From Sympetrum striolatum (taxonomy: Eukaryota; Arthropoda; Insecta; Odonata; Libellulidae): a DNA stretch of 64,000 nucleotides. Positions 13,662 to 27,100 of this stretch are shown one piece after another. Made by a program: the position numbers and the translations under genes. Position 1 is the stretch's first letter. Each line of letters starts with the position of its first letter. Location of the stretch: NCBI GenBank assembly GCA_947579665.1, contig CANPUZ010000059.1:62001-126000 (forward strand), read 5' to 3'. Under the pieces are notes generated by a model, which saw only the letters and a list, made by a program, of their open reading frames with translations, was not told the DNA's origin and searched no databases.

Positions 13662-14262
13662 TAACGAAATTTCTATTATTTTCCTCTATTTACTCGATTT
13701 TTTTCCACATTTTATGACGAAATACCGAATAAAGGGACGAAAACGGATATTTTAGCGAAATTTTTATTTTTTTCCTCACTTTACTATTTTTTCTTCATCA
13801 TTTTATTAGGAAATTACCGAAAAAATGGACGAAAACGGTAAATTTTAGCGAAATTTTTAATTTTTTCCTCTATTTACTCGATTATTTTCCTCATTTTATG
13901 ACGTAATTACCAAAAAAAAATTATGAAAACAGATAATTTTAGCGTAATATCTATTTTTTCCTCTATGTACTCTTTTTTTTCCTCATTTTATGACGAAATT
14001 ACCGAAAAAAGGAACGAAATTGGATAATTTTAGCGAAATTTCTATTTTTTCCTCTATTTACCCGTTTTTTTCTTCATTTTCTGACTAAATTACCGAAAAA
14101 AGGGCCGAAAACGGATAATTTTTGCGAAATTTCTATATTTTCCTTTATTTACTCCATTTTTTCTCATTTTATGACGAAATTACCGAAAAAAGGGTCGATA
14201 TCGGATAATTTTAGCGAAATTTCTATTTTTTCCTCTATTTACTCGTTTTTTTTCCTCATTTT
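13662..14262 (+). repeat. Satellite segment between blocks P2 and P3
   Basis: Six to seven monomers form the right part of a 1649-bp unit (12614-14262) that ends exactly where P3 starts. The series includes TTATGAAAACAG near 13921 and GCGTAATATC, both shared with 22142 onward at an offset of 8221. The variant GAAATTGGATAATT near 14010 is also shared with 22.2 kb. Confidence 0.75.
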
Positions 14263-15311
14263 ATGAAGAAATTACCGAAAAAAGGGACGAAAAAGGATAA
14301 TTTTAGCGAAATTTTAATTTTTTTCTTCAATTTACTCGTTTTCTTCATCATTTTATCACGAAATTACCGAAAAAAGGGACGAAAACGGAAAATTTTAGCG
14401 AAATTTCTATTTTTTTCCTCAAATTTACTCGTTTTTTCCTCATTTTATGACGGAATTACCGAAAAAAGGGACGAAAACGGATAATTTTAGCGAAATTTCT
14501 ATTTTTTCCACTATTTACTCGTTGTCTTTCCTCATTTTATATCGAAATTACCGAAAAAAGGGTCGAAAGCGGATAATTTTATCGAAATTTGTATTTTTTT
14601 CCTCTATTTACTCGTTTTTTTCCTCATTTCATGACGAAATTACGAAAAAAGGGACGAAAACGGATAATTTTAGCGAAATTTCTATTTTTTTCCTCTATAT
14701 GCTCGATTTTTTCTTCATTTTATGACGAAATTACCGGAAAAAGGGACGAAAACGGATAATTTTAGCGAAATTTTTATTTTTTTCCTCAAATTACTAATTT
14801 TTCTTCATCATTTTATCACGAAATTACCGAAAAAAAGGACGAAAACGGATAATTTTAACGAAATTTCTATTTTTTTCTTCTATTTACTCGTTTTTTTCCA
14901 CATTTCATGACAAAATTACCGAAACAATGGACGAAAACGGATAATTTTAGCGAAATTTTTATTTTTTTCCTCAATTTACTAGTTTTCCTTCATCATTTTA
15001 TCACGAAATTACCGAAAAAAGGAACGAAAACGGATAATTTTAGCGAAATTTTTATTTTTTTCCTCAATTTACTCGTTTTTCTTCATCATTTTATCACGAA
15101 ATTACCGAAAAAAGGGACGATAACGGATAATTCTAGCGAAATTTCTATTTTTTCCTCAACTCGTTTTTTTTCCTCATTTTATGTCGAAATTACCGAAAAA
15201 ACGGACGAAAACGGATAATTTTAACGAAATTTTATTTTTTTCCTCTATTTACTCGTTTTTTTCCTCATTTCATGACGAAATTACCAAAAAAGGGACGAAA
15301 ACGGATAATTT
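14263..15311 (+). repeat. Block P, copy 3 (tandem to copy 2)
   Basis: It begins with an ATGAAG monomer and follows 12614-13661 at an offset of 1649-1650 (12798 to 14447, 13257 to 14907, 13531 to 15181). The pair therefore forms a tandem duplication of about 1.65 kb, 18 monomers long. It differs from copy 2 by scattered point changes such as CACATTTCATGACAAAATT near 14900. A short stretch of ordinary satellite (15312-15515) follows before block J2. Confidence 0.85.
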
Positions 15312-16007
15312 TAGCGAAATTTCTATTTTTTTCCTCTATATGCTCGATTTTTTCTTTATTTTATGACGAAATTACCGAATAAAGGGACGAAAACGGATAT
15401 TTTAGCGAAATTTTTATTTTTTTCCTCACTTTACTATTTTTTCTTCATCATTTTATCAGGAAATTACCGAAAAAATGGACGAAAACGCTAAATTTTAGCG
15501 AAATTTTTAATTTTTTCCTCTATTTACTCCTTTTTTTCCTCATTATATGACGAAATTACAGAAAAAAGGGCCGAAAACGGATAATTTTAGCGAAATTTTT
15601 ATTTTTTTTTCCACTATTTACTCGTTTTTTTTTCCTCATTTTATGACGATTTTACCAAAAAAGGGACGAAAACGGATAATTTTACCGAAATTTCTATTTT
15701 TTCCTCTATTTACTCGTTTTTTCCTCATTTTATGACGAAATTACCGAAAAAAGGGACGAAAACGGATAATTTTAGCGAAATTTCTATTTTTTCCTCAATT
15801 TGCTCGTATTTTTCCCTCATTTTATGAAGAAATTACCGAAAAAAGGGACGAAAAAGTATAATTTTAGCGAAATTTTAATTTTTTTCTTCAATTTACTCGT
15901 TTTCTTCATCATTTTATCACGAAATTACCGAAAAAAGGGACGAAAACGGAAAATTTTAGCGAAATTTCTATTTTTTTCCTCAAATTTACTCGTTTTTTCC
16001 TCATTTT

Positions 16008-16078
16008 ATGACGGAATTATCGAAAAAAGGGACGAAAACGGATAATTTTAGCGAAATTTCTATTTTTTTCCTCATTTC
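16008..16078 (+). repeat. Truncated 71-bp monomer at a deletion junction
   Basis: The interval between the ATGACGG start at 16008 and the next ATGACG at 16079 is 71 bp. In the sister copies at 9805-9989 and 20281-20465 the same markers are 184 bp apart, so 113 bp are missing here. The join lies in the shared T run (CTATTTTTTTCCTC), which suggests recombination between T-rich halves of two monomers. Confidence 0.85.
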
Positions 16079-17002
16079 ATGACGAAAATACCGAAAAAGG
16101 GTTGAAAATGGATAATTTTAGCGAAATTTCAATTTTTTTCCTCCATTTGCTCGTTTTTTTTCTTCAATTTATGACGAAATTACCGTAAAAAGGGACGAAA
16201 ACGGAGAATTTTAGCGAAATTTTTATTTTTTTCCTCAATTTACTCGTTTTTCTTCATCATTTTATCACGAAATTACCGAAAAAAGGGACGAAAACGGATA
16301 ATTTTAACGAAATTTCTATTTTTTTCCTCAATTTACTCGTTTATTTTCCTCATTTTATAACAAAATTACCGAAAAAAGGGTCAAAAACGGATAATTTTAG
16401 CAAATTTTCTATTTTTTCCCCAATTTACTGGTTTTTTTCCGCATTTTATCACGAAGTTACGGAAAAAAGGGACGAAAACGGATAATTTAAGCGAAATTTT
16501 TATTTTTCTCCTTCATTTGTTCTTTTTTTTTCATCATTTTATTACGTAATTACCGAAAAAAGGGACGAAAACGGATAATTTTAGCGAAATTTCTATTTTT
16601 TCCTCTATTAACTCGTTTTTTTCCTCATTTTATATCGAAATTTCCGAAAAAAGGGACGAAAACGGATAATTTTATCGAAATTTTTATTTTTTTCCTCTAT
16701 TTAGTCGTTTTTTTTCCTCATTTTAAGACGAAATTACCGAAAAAAGAGACGAAAATGGATAATTTTAGCGAAATTTCAATTTTTTTGCTCTATTTACTCG
16801 TTTTTTTTCCTCATTTTATGACGAAATTATCGAAAAAAGGGACGATAACGGATAATTTTAGCGAAATTTGTATTTTTGTCCTCTATTTACTCGATTTTTT
16901 TCCTCATTTTACGACGAAATAACCGAAAAAAGGGACGAAAATGGATAATTTGTGCGAAATTTTTATTTTTTCCTCAATTTACTCGTTTTTTTTCCTCATT
17001 TT

Positions 17003-18071
17003 ATGACGAGATTACCGAAAAAAGGAACGAAAACGGATAATTTTAGCGAAATTTCTATTTTTTTCTCTATTTATTCGATTTTCCTCTATTAACTCGTTTT
17101 TTTTCCTCATTTTATTACGAAATTACCGAAAAAAGGGACGAAAACGGATAATTTTAGCGAAATTTCTATATTTTCCTCAATTTGCTCGTTTTTTTTCCTC
17201 ATTTTATGACGAAATTACCGATAAAATGGATGAAAACGGATAATTTTAGCGAAATTTTAATTTTTTTCCTCTATTTACTCGATATTTTTCCTCATTTTAT
17301 GACGTAATTACCGAAAAAAGGGATGAAAACGGATAATTTTTGCGAAATTTCTATTTTTTCCTCTATTTACCCGTTTTTTTCCACATTTTATGGCGAAATT
17401 ACCGAAAAAAGGGACGAAAATGGATAATTTTAGCGAAATTTTTATTTTTTCCTCAATTTACTCGTTTTTTTTCCTCATTTTATGACGAAATTACCAAAAA
17501 AAGGAACGAAAACGGATAATTTTAGCGAAATTTCTATTTTTTTCTCTATTTATTCGATTTTCCTCTATTTACTCGTTTTTTTTCCTCATTTTATGACGAA
17601 ATTACCGAAAAAAGGGACGAAAACGGATAATTTTAGCGAAATTTCTATATTTTCCTCAATTTGCTCGTTTTTTTTCCTCATTTTATGACGAAATTACCGA
17701 TAAAATGGATGAAAACGGATAATTTTAGCGAAATTTTAATTTTTTTCCTCTATTTACTCGATATTTTTCCTCATTTTATGACGTAATTACCGAAAAAAGG
17801 GATGAAAACGGATAATTTTTGCGAAATTTCTATTTTTTCCTCTATTTACCCGTTTTTTTTCCACATTTTATGGCGAAATTACCGAAAAAAGGGACGAAAA
17901 TGGATAATTTTAGCGAAATTTTTATTTTTTCCTCAATTTACTCGTTTTTTTTCCTCATTTTATGACGAAATTACCAAAAAAAGGAACGAAAACGGATAAT
18001 TTTAGCGAAATTTCTATTTTTTTCTCTATTTAATCGATTTTCCTCTATTTACTCGTTTTTTTCCTCATTTT
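17003..18071 (+). repeat. Tandem ~480-bp sub-repeats (5 monomers each)
   Basis: Three starts at 17003, 17482 and 17962 are spaced 479 and 480 bp. Each full unit is one 111-bp monomer followed by four others: the TATATTTTCCTC variant, GATAAAATGGATG, the CTCGATATTTTTCC and GGGATGAAAACGG monomers, and ATGGCG with GACGAAAATGG. The third start keeps only about 110 bp before switching to ACAGATAAAATGGACG. The sister block has only two starts (10637 and 11116), so this sub-repeat changed in copy number after block J was duplicated. Confidence 0.88.
17482..17592 (+). repeat. Example of the long 111-bp monomer class
   Basis: This unit is 19 bp longer than the standard one because part of the T-rich half is doubled: CTCTATTTATTCGATTTTC is followed by CTCTATTTACTCG. 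The same extension appears near 3021, 5526, 10707, 11178, 17063, 17545 and 18025 and I did not see it right of about 18.1 kb. It looks like a short internal duplication that arose once and was then spread as part of larger blocks. Confidence 0.85.
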
Positions 18072-18755
18072 ATGACGAAATTACAGATAAAATGGACGAA
18101 AAGGGATAATTTTAGCGAAATTTTTATTTTTTCCCTCAATTTACTCGTTTTTCTTCATCATTTTATCACGAAATTACCAAAAAAAGGGACGACAACGGAT
18201 AATTTTAACGAAATTTCTATTTTTTTCCTTTATTTACTCGATTTTTTTTCCACATTTTATGTCGAAATTACCGAATAAAGGGACAAAAACGGATAATTTT
18301 AGCGAAATTTTAATTTTTTTCCTCTATTTACTCGATATTTTTCCTCATTTTATGAAGTAATTACCGAAAAAAGGGATGAAAACGGATAATTTTAGTGAAA
18401 TTTCAATTTTTTTCTCTATTTACTCGTTTTTTTCCTACTTTTATGGCGAAATTACCGAAAAAAGTGACGAAAACGGATAATTTTAGCGAAATTTCTATTA
18501 TTTCCTCAATTTACTCGTTTTCTTCATCATTTTATCACGAAATTACCGAAAAAAGGGACGAAAACGGATAATTTTAGCGATATTTTTAATTTTTTCCTCT
18601 ATTTATTCGATTTTTTTCTTCATTTTATGACGAAATTACCGAAAAAAGGGACGAAAACGGATAATTTTAGCGAAACTTCTCTTTTTTACTCTATTTACTC
18701 GTTTTTCTTCCTCATTTTATCACGAAATTACCGAAAAAAGGGACGAAAACGGATA

Positions 18756-20926
18756 ATTTTATCGAAATTACTATTTTTTTCCTCTATTTGCTCGTTTTTT
18801 TTCTTCATTTTATCACGAAATTACCGAAAAAAGGGACGAAATCGGATAATTTTAGCGAAATTTCTATTTTTTCCTCTATTTACCCGTTTTTTCCTCATTT
18901 TATGACTAAATTACCGAAAAAAGGGCCGAAAAAGGATAATTTTAGCGAAATTTCTATATTTTCCTTTATTTACTCCATTTTTTCTCATTTTATGACGAAA
19001 TTACCGAAAAAAGGGACGAAAACGGATAATTTTAGCGAAATTTCTATTTTTTCCTCTATTTACTCGTCCTTTTTCCTCATTTTATGACGAAACAACCGAA
19101 AAAATGGCCGAAAACGGATAATTTTCGAGAAATTTCTATTTTTCCTCTATTTACTCGTTTTTTTTCCTCATTATATGACGAAATTACAGAAAAAAGGGCC
19201 GAAAACGGATAATTTTAGCGAAATTTTTATTTTTTTTCCTCTATTTACTCGTTTTTTTTCCTCATTTTATGACGATTTTACCAAAAAAAGGGACGAAAAC
19301 GGATAATTTTAGCGAAATTTCTATTTTTTCCTCTATTAACTCGTTTTTTCCTTATCTTATGACGAAATTACCGAAAAAAGGGACGAAAACGGATAATTTT
19401 AGCGAAATTTCTATTTTTTCCTTCATTTGCTCGTTTTTTTTCCTCATATTATGAAGAAATTACCGAAAAAAGGGACGAAAAAGGATAATTTTAGCGAAAT
19501 TTTTATTTTTCTTCCTCAATTTACTCGTTTTTTTTCATCATTTTATCACGAAATTACCGAAAAAAGGGACGAAAACGGATAATTTTAACGAAATTTCTAT
19601 TTTTTTCTTCTATTTACTCGTTTTTTTCCTAATTTAATGACGAAATTACCGAAACAATGGAAGAAAACGGATAATTTTAGCGAAATTTCTATTTTTTCCT
19701 CTATTTACTCGTCCTTTTACCACATTTTATGACGAAATTACCGAAAAAATGGCTGAAAACGGATAATTTTCGCGAAATTTCTATTTTTTCCTCTATTTAC
19801 TCCTTTTTTTTCCTCATAATATGACGAAATTACAGAAAAAAGGGCCGAAAACGGATAATTTTAGCGAATTTTTTTTTTTTTTTCCACTATTTACTCGTTT
19901 TTTTTCCTCATTTTATGACGATTTTACCAAAAAAAGGGACGAAAACGGATAATTTTACCGAAATTTCTATTTTTTCCTCTATTTACTCGTTTTTTCCTCA
20001 TTTTATGACAAAATTACCGAAAAAAGGGATGAAAACGGATAATTTTAGCGAAATTTCTATTTTTTCCTCAATTTGCTCGTAATTTTCCCTCATTTTATGA
20101 AGAAATTACCGAAAAAAGGGACGAAAAAGTACAATTTTAGCGAAATTTTAATTTTTTTCTTCAATTTACTCGTTTTCTTCATCATTTTATCACGAAATTA
20201 CCGAAAAAAGGGACGAAAACGGAAAATTTTAGCGAAATTTCTATTTTTTTCCTCAAATTTACTCGTTTTTTCCTCATTTTATGACGGAATTACCGAAAAA
20301 AGGGACGAAAACGGATAATTTTAGCAAAATTTCTATTTTTTCCACTATTTACTCGTTGTCTTTCCTCATTTTATATCGAAATTACCGAAAAAAGGGTCGA
20401 AAGCGGATAATTTTATCGAAATTTGTATTTTTTTCCTCTATTTACTCGTTTTTTTCCTCATTTCATGACGAAAATACCGAAAAAAGGGTTGAAAATGGAT
20501 AATTTTAGCGAAATTTCAATTTTTTTCCTCCATTTGCTCGTTTTTTTTCTTCAATTTATGACGAAATTACCGTAAAAAGGGACGAAAACGGAGAATTTTA
20601 GCGAAATTTTTATTTTTTTCCTCAATTTACTCGTTTTTCTTCATCATTTTATCACGAAATTACCGAAAAAAGGGACGAAAACGGATAATTTTAACGAAAT
20701 TTCTATTTTTTTCCTCAATTTACTCGTTTATTTTCCTCATTTTATAACAAAATTACCGAAAAAAGGGTCAAAAACGGATAATTTTAGCAAATTTTCTATT
20801 TTTTCCCCAATTTACTGGTTTTTTTCCGCATTTTATCACGAAGTTACGGAAAAAAGGGACGAAAACGGATAATTTTAGCGAAATTTCTATTTTTTCCTCA
20901 ATTTGCTCGTTTTTTTTCCTCATTTT
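18756..20926 (+). repeat. Satellite segment between blocks J2 and P4
   Basis: The first part (18.76-19.5 kb) parallels 3.75-4.2 kb and 32.8-33.5 kb (18627 to 32672 and 19269 to 33316, offsets near 14046). The second part (19.8-20.86 kb) repeats the left end of block J (9597 and 15800 match 20073). A T run of about 18 bases lies near 19870. No unique sequence is present. Confidence 0.78.
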
Positions 20927-21700
20927 ATGAAGAAATTACCGAAAAAAGGGACGAAAAAGGATAATTTTAGCGAAATTTTAATTTTTTTCTTCAATTTACT
21001 CGTTTTCTTCATCATTTTATCACGAAATTACCGAAAAAAGGGACGAAAACGGAAAATTTTAGTGAAATTTCTATTTTTTTCCTCAAATTTACTCGTTTTT
21101 TCCTCATTTTATGACGGAATTACCGAAAAAAGGGACGAAAACGGATAATTTTAGCGAAATTTCTATTTTTTCCACTATTTACTCGTTGTCTTTCCTCATT
21201 TTATATCGAAATTACCGAAAAAGGGACGAAAACGGATAATTTTAACGAAATTTCTATTTTTTTCTTCTATTTACTCGTTTTTTTCCTCATTTCATGACGA
21301 AATTACCGAAACAATGGACGGAAACGGATAATTTTAGCGAAATTTTTATTTTTTTCCTCAATTTACTAGTTTTCCTACATCATTTTATCACGAAATTACC
21401 GAAAAAAGGAACGAAAACGGATAATATTAGCGAAATTTTTATTTTTTTCCTCAATTTACTCGTTTTTCTTCATCATTTTATCACGAAATTACCGAAAAAA
21501 GGGACGATAACGGATAATTCTAGCGAAATTTCTATTTTTTCCTCAACTCGTTTTTTTTCCTCATTTTATGTCGAAATTACCGAAAAAACGGACGAAAACG
21601 GATAATTTTAACGAAATTTTATTTTTTTCCTCTATTTACTCGTTTTTTTCCTCATTTCAATACGAAATTACCAAAAAAGGGACGAAAACGGATAATTTTA
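20927..21700 (+). repeat. Block P, copy 4 (shortened)
   Basis: It starts at the ATGAAG monomer and matches 12614-13661 first at an offset of 8313, then 8037 from 21294 on. The change of 276 bp means that three monomers present in copy 2 are absent here, near 21215-21230, where the ATATCG monomer joins AAAAAGGGACG directly. It shares private changes with copy 2, such as CCTACATC and GATAATATTAGCG, so these two are closer to each other than either is to copy 1 or copy 3. Confidence 0.85.
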
Positions 21701-24184
21701 TCGAAATTTCTATTTTTTTCCTCTATATGCTCGATTTTTTCTTTATTTTATGACGAAATTACCGGAAAAAGGGACGAAAACGGATAATTTTAGCGAAATT
21801 TTTATGTTTTTTCTCAATTTACTCGTTTTTCTTCATCATTTTATCACGAAATTATCGAAAAAAGGGACGAAAACGGATAATTTTAACGAAATTTCTATTA
21901 TTTTCCTCTATTTACTCGATTTTTTTCCACATTTTATGACGAAATACCGAATAAAGGGACGAAAACGGATATTTTAGCGAAATTTTTATTTTTTTCCTCA
22001 CTTTACTATTTTTTCTTCATCATTTTATTAGGAAATTACCGAAAAAATGGACAAAACGGTAAATTTTAGAGAAATTTTTAATTTTTTCCTCTATTTACTC
22101 GATTCTTTTCCTCATTTTATGACGTAATTACCAAAAAAAAATTATGAAAACAGATAATTTTAGCGTAATATCTATTTTTTCCTCTATGTACTCTTTTTTT
22201 TCCTCATTTTATGACGAAATTACCGAAAAAAGGAACGAAATTGGATAATTTTAGCGAAATTTCTATTTTTTCCTCTATTTACCCGTTTTTTTCTTCATTT
22301 TCTGACTAAATTACCGAAAAAAGGGCCGAAAACGGATATTTTTGCGAAATTTCTATATTTTCCTTTATTTACTCCATTTTTTCTCATTTTATGACGAAAT
22401 TACCGAAAAAAGGGTCGATATCGGATAATTTTAGCGAAATTTCTATTTTTTCCTCTATTTACTCGTCCTTTTACCACATTTTATGAGGAAATTACCGAAA
22501 AAATGGCTGAAAACGGATAATTTTCGCGAAATTTCTATTTTTTCCTCTTTTTACTCCTTTTTTTTCCTCATTATATGACGAAATTACAGAAAAAAGGGCC
22601 AAAAACGGATAATTTTAGCGAAATTTTTATTTTTTTTTTCCACTATTTACTCGTTTTTTCCTCATTTTATGACGATTTTACCAAAAAAAGGGACGAAAAC
22701 GGATAATTTTACCGAAATTTCTATTTTTTCCTCTATTTACTCGTTTTTTCCTCATTTTATGACGAAATTACCGAAAAAAGGGACGAAAACGGATAATTTT
22801 AGCAAAATTTCTATTTTTTCCTCAATTTGCTCGTTTTTTTTCCTCATTTTATGAAGAAATTACCGAAAAAAGGGACGAAAAAGGATAATTCTAGCGAAAT
22901 TTTAATTTTTTTCTTCAATTTACTCGTTTTCATCATCATTTAATCACGAAATAACCGAAAAAAGGGACGAAAACGGAAAATTTTAGCGAAATTTCTATAT
23001 TTTTCCTCAAATTTACTCGTTTTTTTCCTCATTTTATGACGGAATTACCGAAAAAAGGGACGAAAACGGATAATTTTAGCGTAATTTCTATTTTTTCCAC
23101 TATTTACTCGTTGTGTTTCCTCATTTTATATCGAAATTACCGAAAAAAGGGTCGAAAGCGGATAATTTTATCGAAATTTGTATTTTTTTCCTCTATTTAC
23201 TCGTTTTTTTCCTCATTTCATGACGAAATTACCGAAAATAGGGTTGAAAATGGATAATTTTAGCGAAATTTCAATTTTTTTCCTCCATTTGCTCGTTTTT
23301 TTTCTTCAATTTATGACGAAATTACCGTAAAAAGGGACGAAAACGGATAATTTTAGCGAAATTTTTATTTTTTTTCTCAATTTACTCGTTTTTCTTCATC
23401 ATTTTATCACGAAATTACCGAAAAAAGGGACGAAAACGGATAATTTTAACGAAATTACTATTTTTTTCCTCTATTTGCTAGTTTTTTTTCTTCATTTTAT
23501 CACGAAATTACCGAAAAAAGGGACGAAAACGGAGAATTTTAGCGAAATTTTTATATTTTTCCTCAATTTACTATTTTTTCTTCATCATTTTATCAGGAAA
23601 TTACGGAAAAAATGGACGAAAACGGATAATTTTAGCGATATTTTTAATTTTTTCCTCTATTTACTCGATTTTTTTCTTCATTTTATGACGAAATTACCGA
23701 AAAAAGGGACGAAAACGGATAATTTTAGCGAAATTTCTATTTTTTTCCTCTATTTGCTGTTTTTTTTTTTTCATTTCATCACGAAATTACCGAAAAAAGT
23801 GACGAAATCGGATAATTTTAGCGAAATTTCTATTTTTTCCTCTATTTACCCGTTTTTTACTCATTTTATGACTAAATTACCGAAAAAAGGGCCGAAAACG
23901 GATAATTTTAGCGAAATTTCTATTTTTTCCTCTATTTACTCGTCCTTTTTCCTCATTTTATGACGAAATAACCGAAAAAATGGCCGAAAACGGATAATTT
24001 TCGAGAAATTTTTATTTTTCCTCTATTTACTCGTTTTTTTTCCTCATTATATGACGAAATTACAGAAAACAGGGCCGAAAACAGATAATTTTAGCGAAAT
24101 TTTTATTTTTTTTTCCTCTATTTACTCGTTTTTTTTCCTCATTTTATGACGATTTTACCAAAAAAAGGGACGAAAACGGATAAT
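21701..24184 (+). repeat. Satellite segment between P4 and the superrepeat
   Basis: About 27 monomers. The part at 22.0-22.45 kb parallels 13.75-14.25 kb at an offset near 8221. The part at 22.6-23.3 kb is another version of the series seen at 7.3-8.0 kb and 12.3-13.0 kb. From 23.45 to 23.96 kb the frame is open for 162 codons, which is again read-through satellite. Towards 24.1 kb it leads into the monomer order of the superrepeat. Confidence 0.75.
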
Positions 24185-27100
24185 TTTAGCGAAATTTCTA
24201 TTTTTTCCTCTATTAACTCGTTTTTTCCTTATCTTATGACGAAATTACCGAAAAAAGGGACGAAAACGGATAATTTTAGCGAAATTTCTATTTTTTCCTC
24301 AATTTGCTCGTTTTTTTCCTCATTTTATGAAGAAATTACCGAAAAAAGGGACGAAAAAGGATAATTTTAGCGAAATTTTTATTTTTCTTCCTCAATTTAC
24401 TCGTTTTTTTTCATTATTTTATGACGAAATTACCGTAAAAAGGGACGAAAACGGAGAATTTTAGCGAAATTTCTATTTTTTTCCTCCATTTGCTCGTTTT
24501 TTTTCTTCCTTTTATGACGAAATTGCCGTAAAAAGGGACGAAAACGGAGAATTTTAGCGAAATTTTTATTTTTTTCCTCAATTTACTAATTTTTCTTCAT
24601 CATTTTATCACGAAATTACCGAAAAAAGGGACGAAAACGGATAATTTTTACGAAATTTCTATTTTTTTCTTCTATTTACTCGTTTTTTTCCTCATTTCAT
24701 GACGAAATTACCGAAAAAATGGACGAAAACGGATAATTTTAGCGAAATTTTTATTTTTTTCCTCAATTTACTAGTTTTTCTTCATCATTTTATCACGAAA
24801 TTACCGAAAAAAGGGACGAAAACGTATAATTTTAGCGAAATTTTTATTTTTTTCCTCAATTTACTCGTTTTTCTTCATCATTTTTTCACGAAATTACCGA
24901 AAAAAGGGACGATAATGGATAATTCTAGCGAAATTTCTATTTTTTCCTCAACTCGTTTTTTTTCCTCATTTTATGTCGAAATTACCGAAAAAACGGACGA
25001 AAACGGATAATTTTAACGAAATTTTATTTTTTTCCTCTATTTACTCGTTTTTTTTCCTCATTTCATGACGAAATTACGAAAAAAGGGACGAAAACGGATA
25101 ATTTTAGCGAAATTTCTATTTTTTTCCTATATATGCTCGATTTTTTCTTCATTTTATGACGAAATTACCGGAATAAGGGACGAAAACGGATAATTTTAGC
25201 GAAATTTTTATTTTTTTTTCTGAATTTACTCGTTTTTCTTCATCATTTTATCACGAAATTATCGAAAAAAGGGACGAAAACGGATAATTTTAACGAAATT
25301 TCTATTTTTTTCCTCTATTTACTCGATTTTTTTCCACATTTTATGACGAAATTACCGAATAAAGGGACGAAAACGGATATTTTAGCGAAATTTTTATTTT
25401 TTTCGTCAATTTACTATTTTTTCTTCATCATTTTATCAGGAAATTACCGGAAAAATGGACGAAAACGGTAAATTTTAGCGAAATTTTTAATTTTTTCCTC
25501 TATTTACTCGATTATTTTCCTCATTTTATGACGTAATTACCAAAAAAATGATGAAAACAGATAATTTTAGCGAAATATCTATTTTTTCCTCTATTTACTC
25601 TTTTTTTTCCTCATGTTATGACGAAATTACCGAAAAAAGGAACGAAAACGGATAATTTTAGCGAAATTTCTATTTTTTCCTCTATTTGCCCGTTTTTTTC
25701 CTCATTTTCTGACTAAATTACCGAAAAAAGGTCCGAAAACGGATAATTTTTGCGAAATTTCTATAATTTCCTTTATTTACTCCATTTTTCTCATTTTATG
25801 ACGAAATTACCGAAAAAAGGGTCGATATCGGATAATTTTAGCGAAATTTCTATTTTTTCCTCTATTTACTCGTCCTTTTACCACATTTTATGACGAAATT
25901 ACCGAAAAAATGGCTAAAAACGTATAATTTTCGCGAAATTTCTATTTTTTCCTCTATTCACTCCTTTTTTTTCCTCATTATATGACGAAATTACAGAAAA
26001 AAGGGCCGAAAACGGATAATTTTAACGAAATTTTTATTTTTTTTTCCACTATTTACTCGTTTTTTTTCCTCATTTTATGACGATTTTACCAAAAAAAGGA
26101 ATAAAAAGCGGATAATTTTACCGAAATTTCTATTTTTTCCTCTATTTACTCGTTTTTTCCTCATTTTATGACGAAATTACCGAAAAAAGGGACGAAAAGG
26201 GATAATTTTAGCGAAATTTCTATTTTTTCCTCAATTTGCTCGTTTTTTTTCGTCATTTTATGAAGAAATTACCGAAAAAAGGGACGAAAAAGGATAATTT
26301 TAGCGAAATTTTAATTTTTTTCTTCAATTTACTCGTTTTCTTCATCATTTTATCACGATATTACCGAAAAAAGGGACGAAAACGGAAAATTTTAGCGAAA
26401 TTTCTATTTTTTTCCTCAAATATACTCGTTTTTTCCTCATTTTATGACGGAATTACCGAAAAAATGGACGAAAACGGATAATTTTAGCGAAATTTCTATT
26501 TTTTCCACTATTTACTCGTTGTCTTTCCTCATTTTATATCGAAATTACCGAAAAAAGGGTCGAAAGAGGATAATTTTATCGAAATTTGTATTTTTTTCCT
26601 CTATTTACTCGTTTTTTTCCTCATTTCATGACGAAATTACCGAAAACAGGGTTGAAAATGGATAATTTTAGCGAAATTTCAATTTTTTTCCTCCATTTGC
26701 TCGTTTTTTTTCTTCAATTTATGACGAAATTACCGTAAAAAGGGACGAAAACGGAGAATTTTAGCGAAATTTTTACTTTTTTCCTCAATTTACTCGTTTT
26801 TCTTCATCATTTTATCACGAAATTACCGAAAAAAGGGACGAAAACGGATAATTTTAACGAAATTTGTATTTTTTTCCTGTATTTACTCGATTTTTTCCAC
26901 ATTTTATGACAAATTTACCAAATAAAGGGACGAAAAAACGGATAATTTTTGCGAAATTTTTATATTTTTCCTCAATTTACTATTTTTTCTTCATCATTTT
27001 ATCAGGAAATTAACGAAAAATTGGACGAAAACGGATAATTTAGCGATATTTTTAATTTTTTCCTCTATTTACTCGATTTTTTTCTTCATTTTATGACGAA

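Larger units (their letters stand above)
15516..18755 (+). repeat. Block J, copy 2 (~3.24 kb)
   Basis: This is the longer sister of 9312-11910. The length difference of about 640 bp is explained by a 113-bp loss near 16065, a gain of about 276 bp (three monomers, near 16.3-16.6 kb, including the CAAATTTTC and ATTACG variants) and an extra 480-bp sub-repeat at 17482-17961. Its first kilobase also matches 19.8-20.86 kb at offsets of 4273 and then 4386. Confidence 0.85.
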
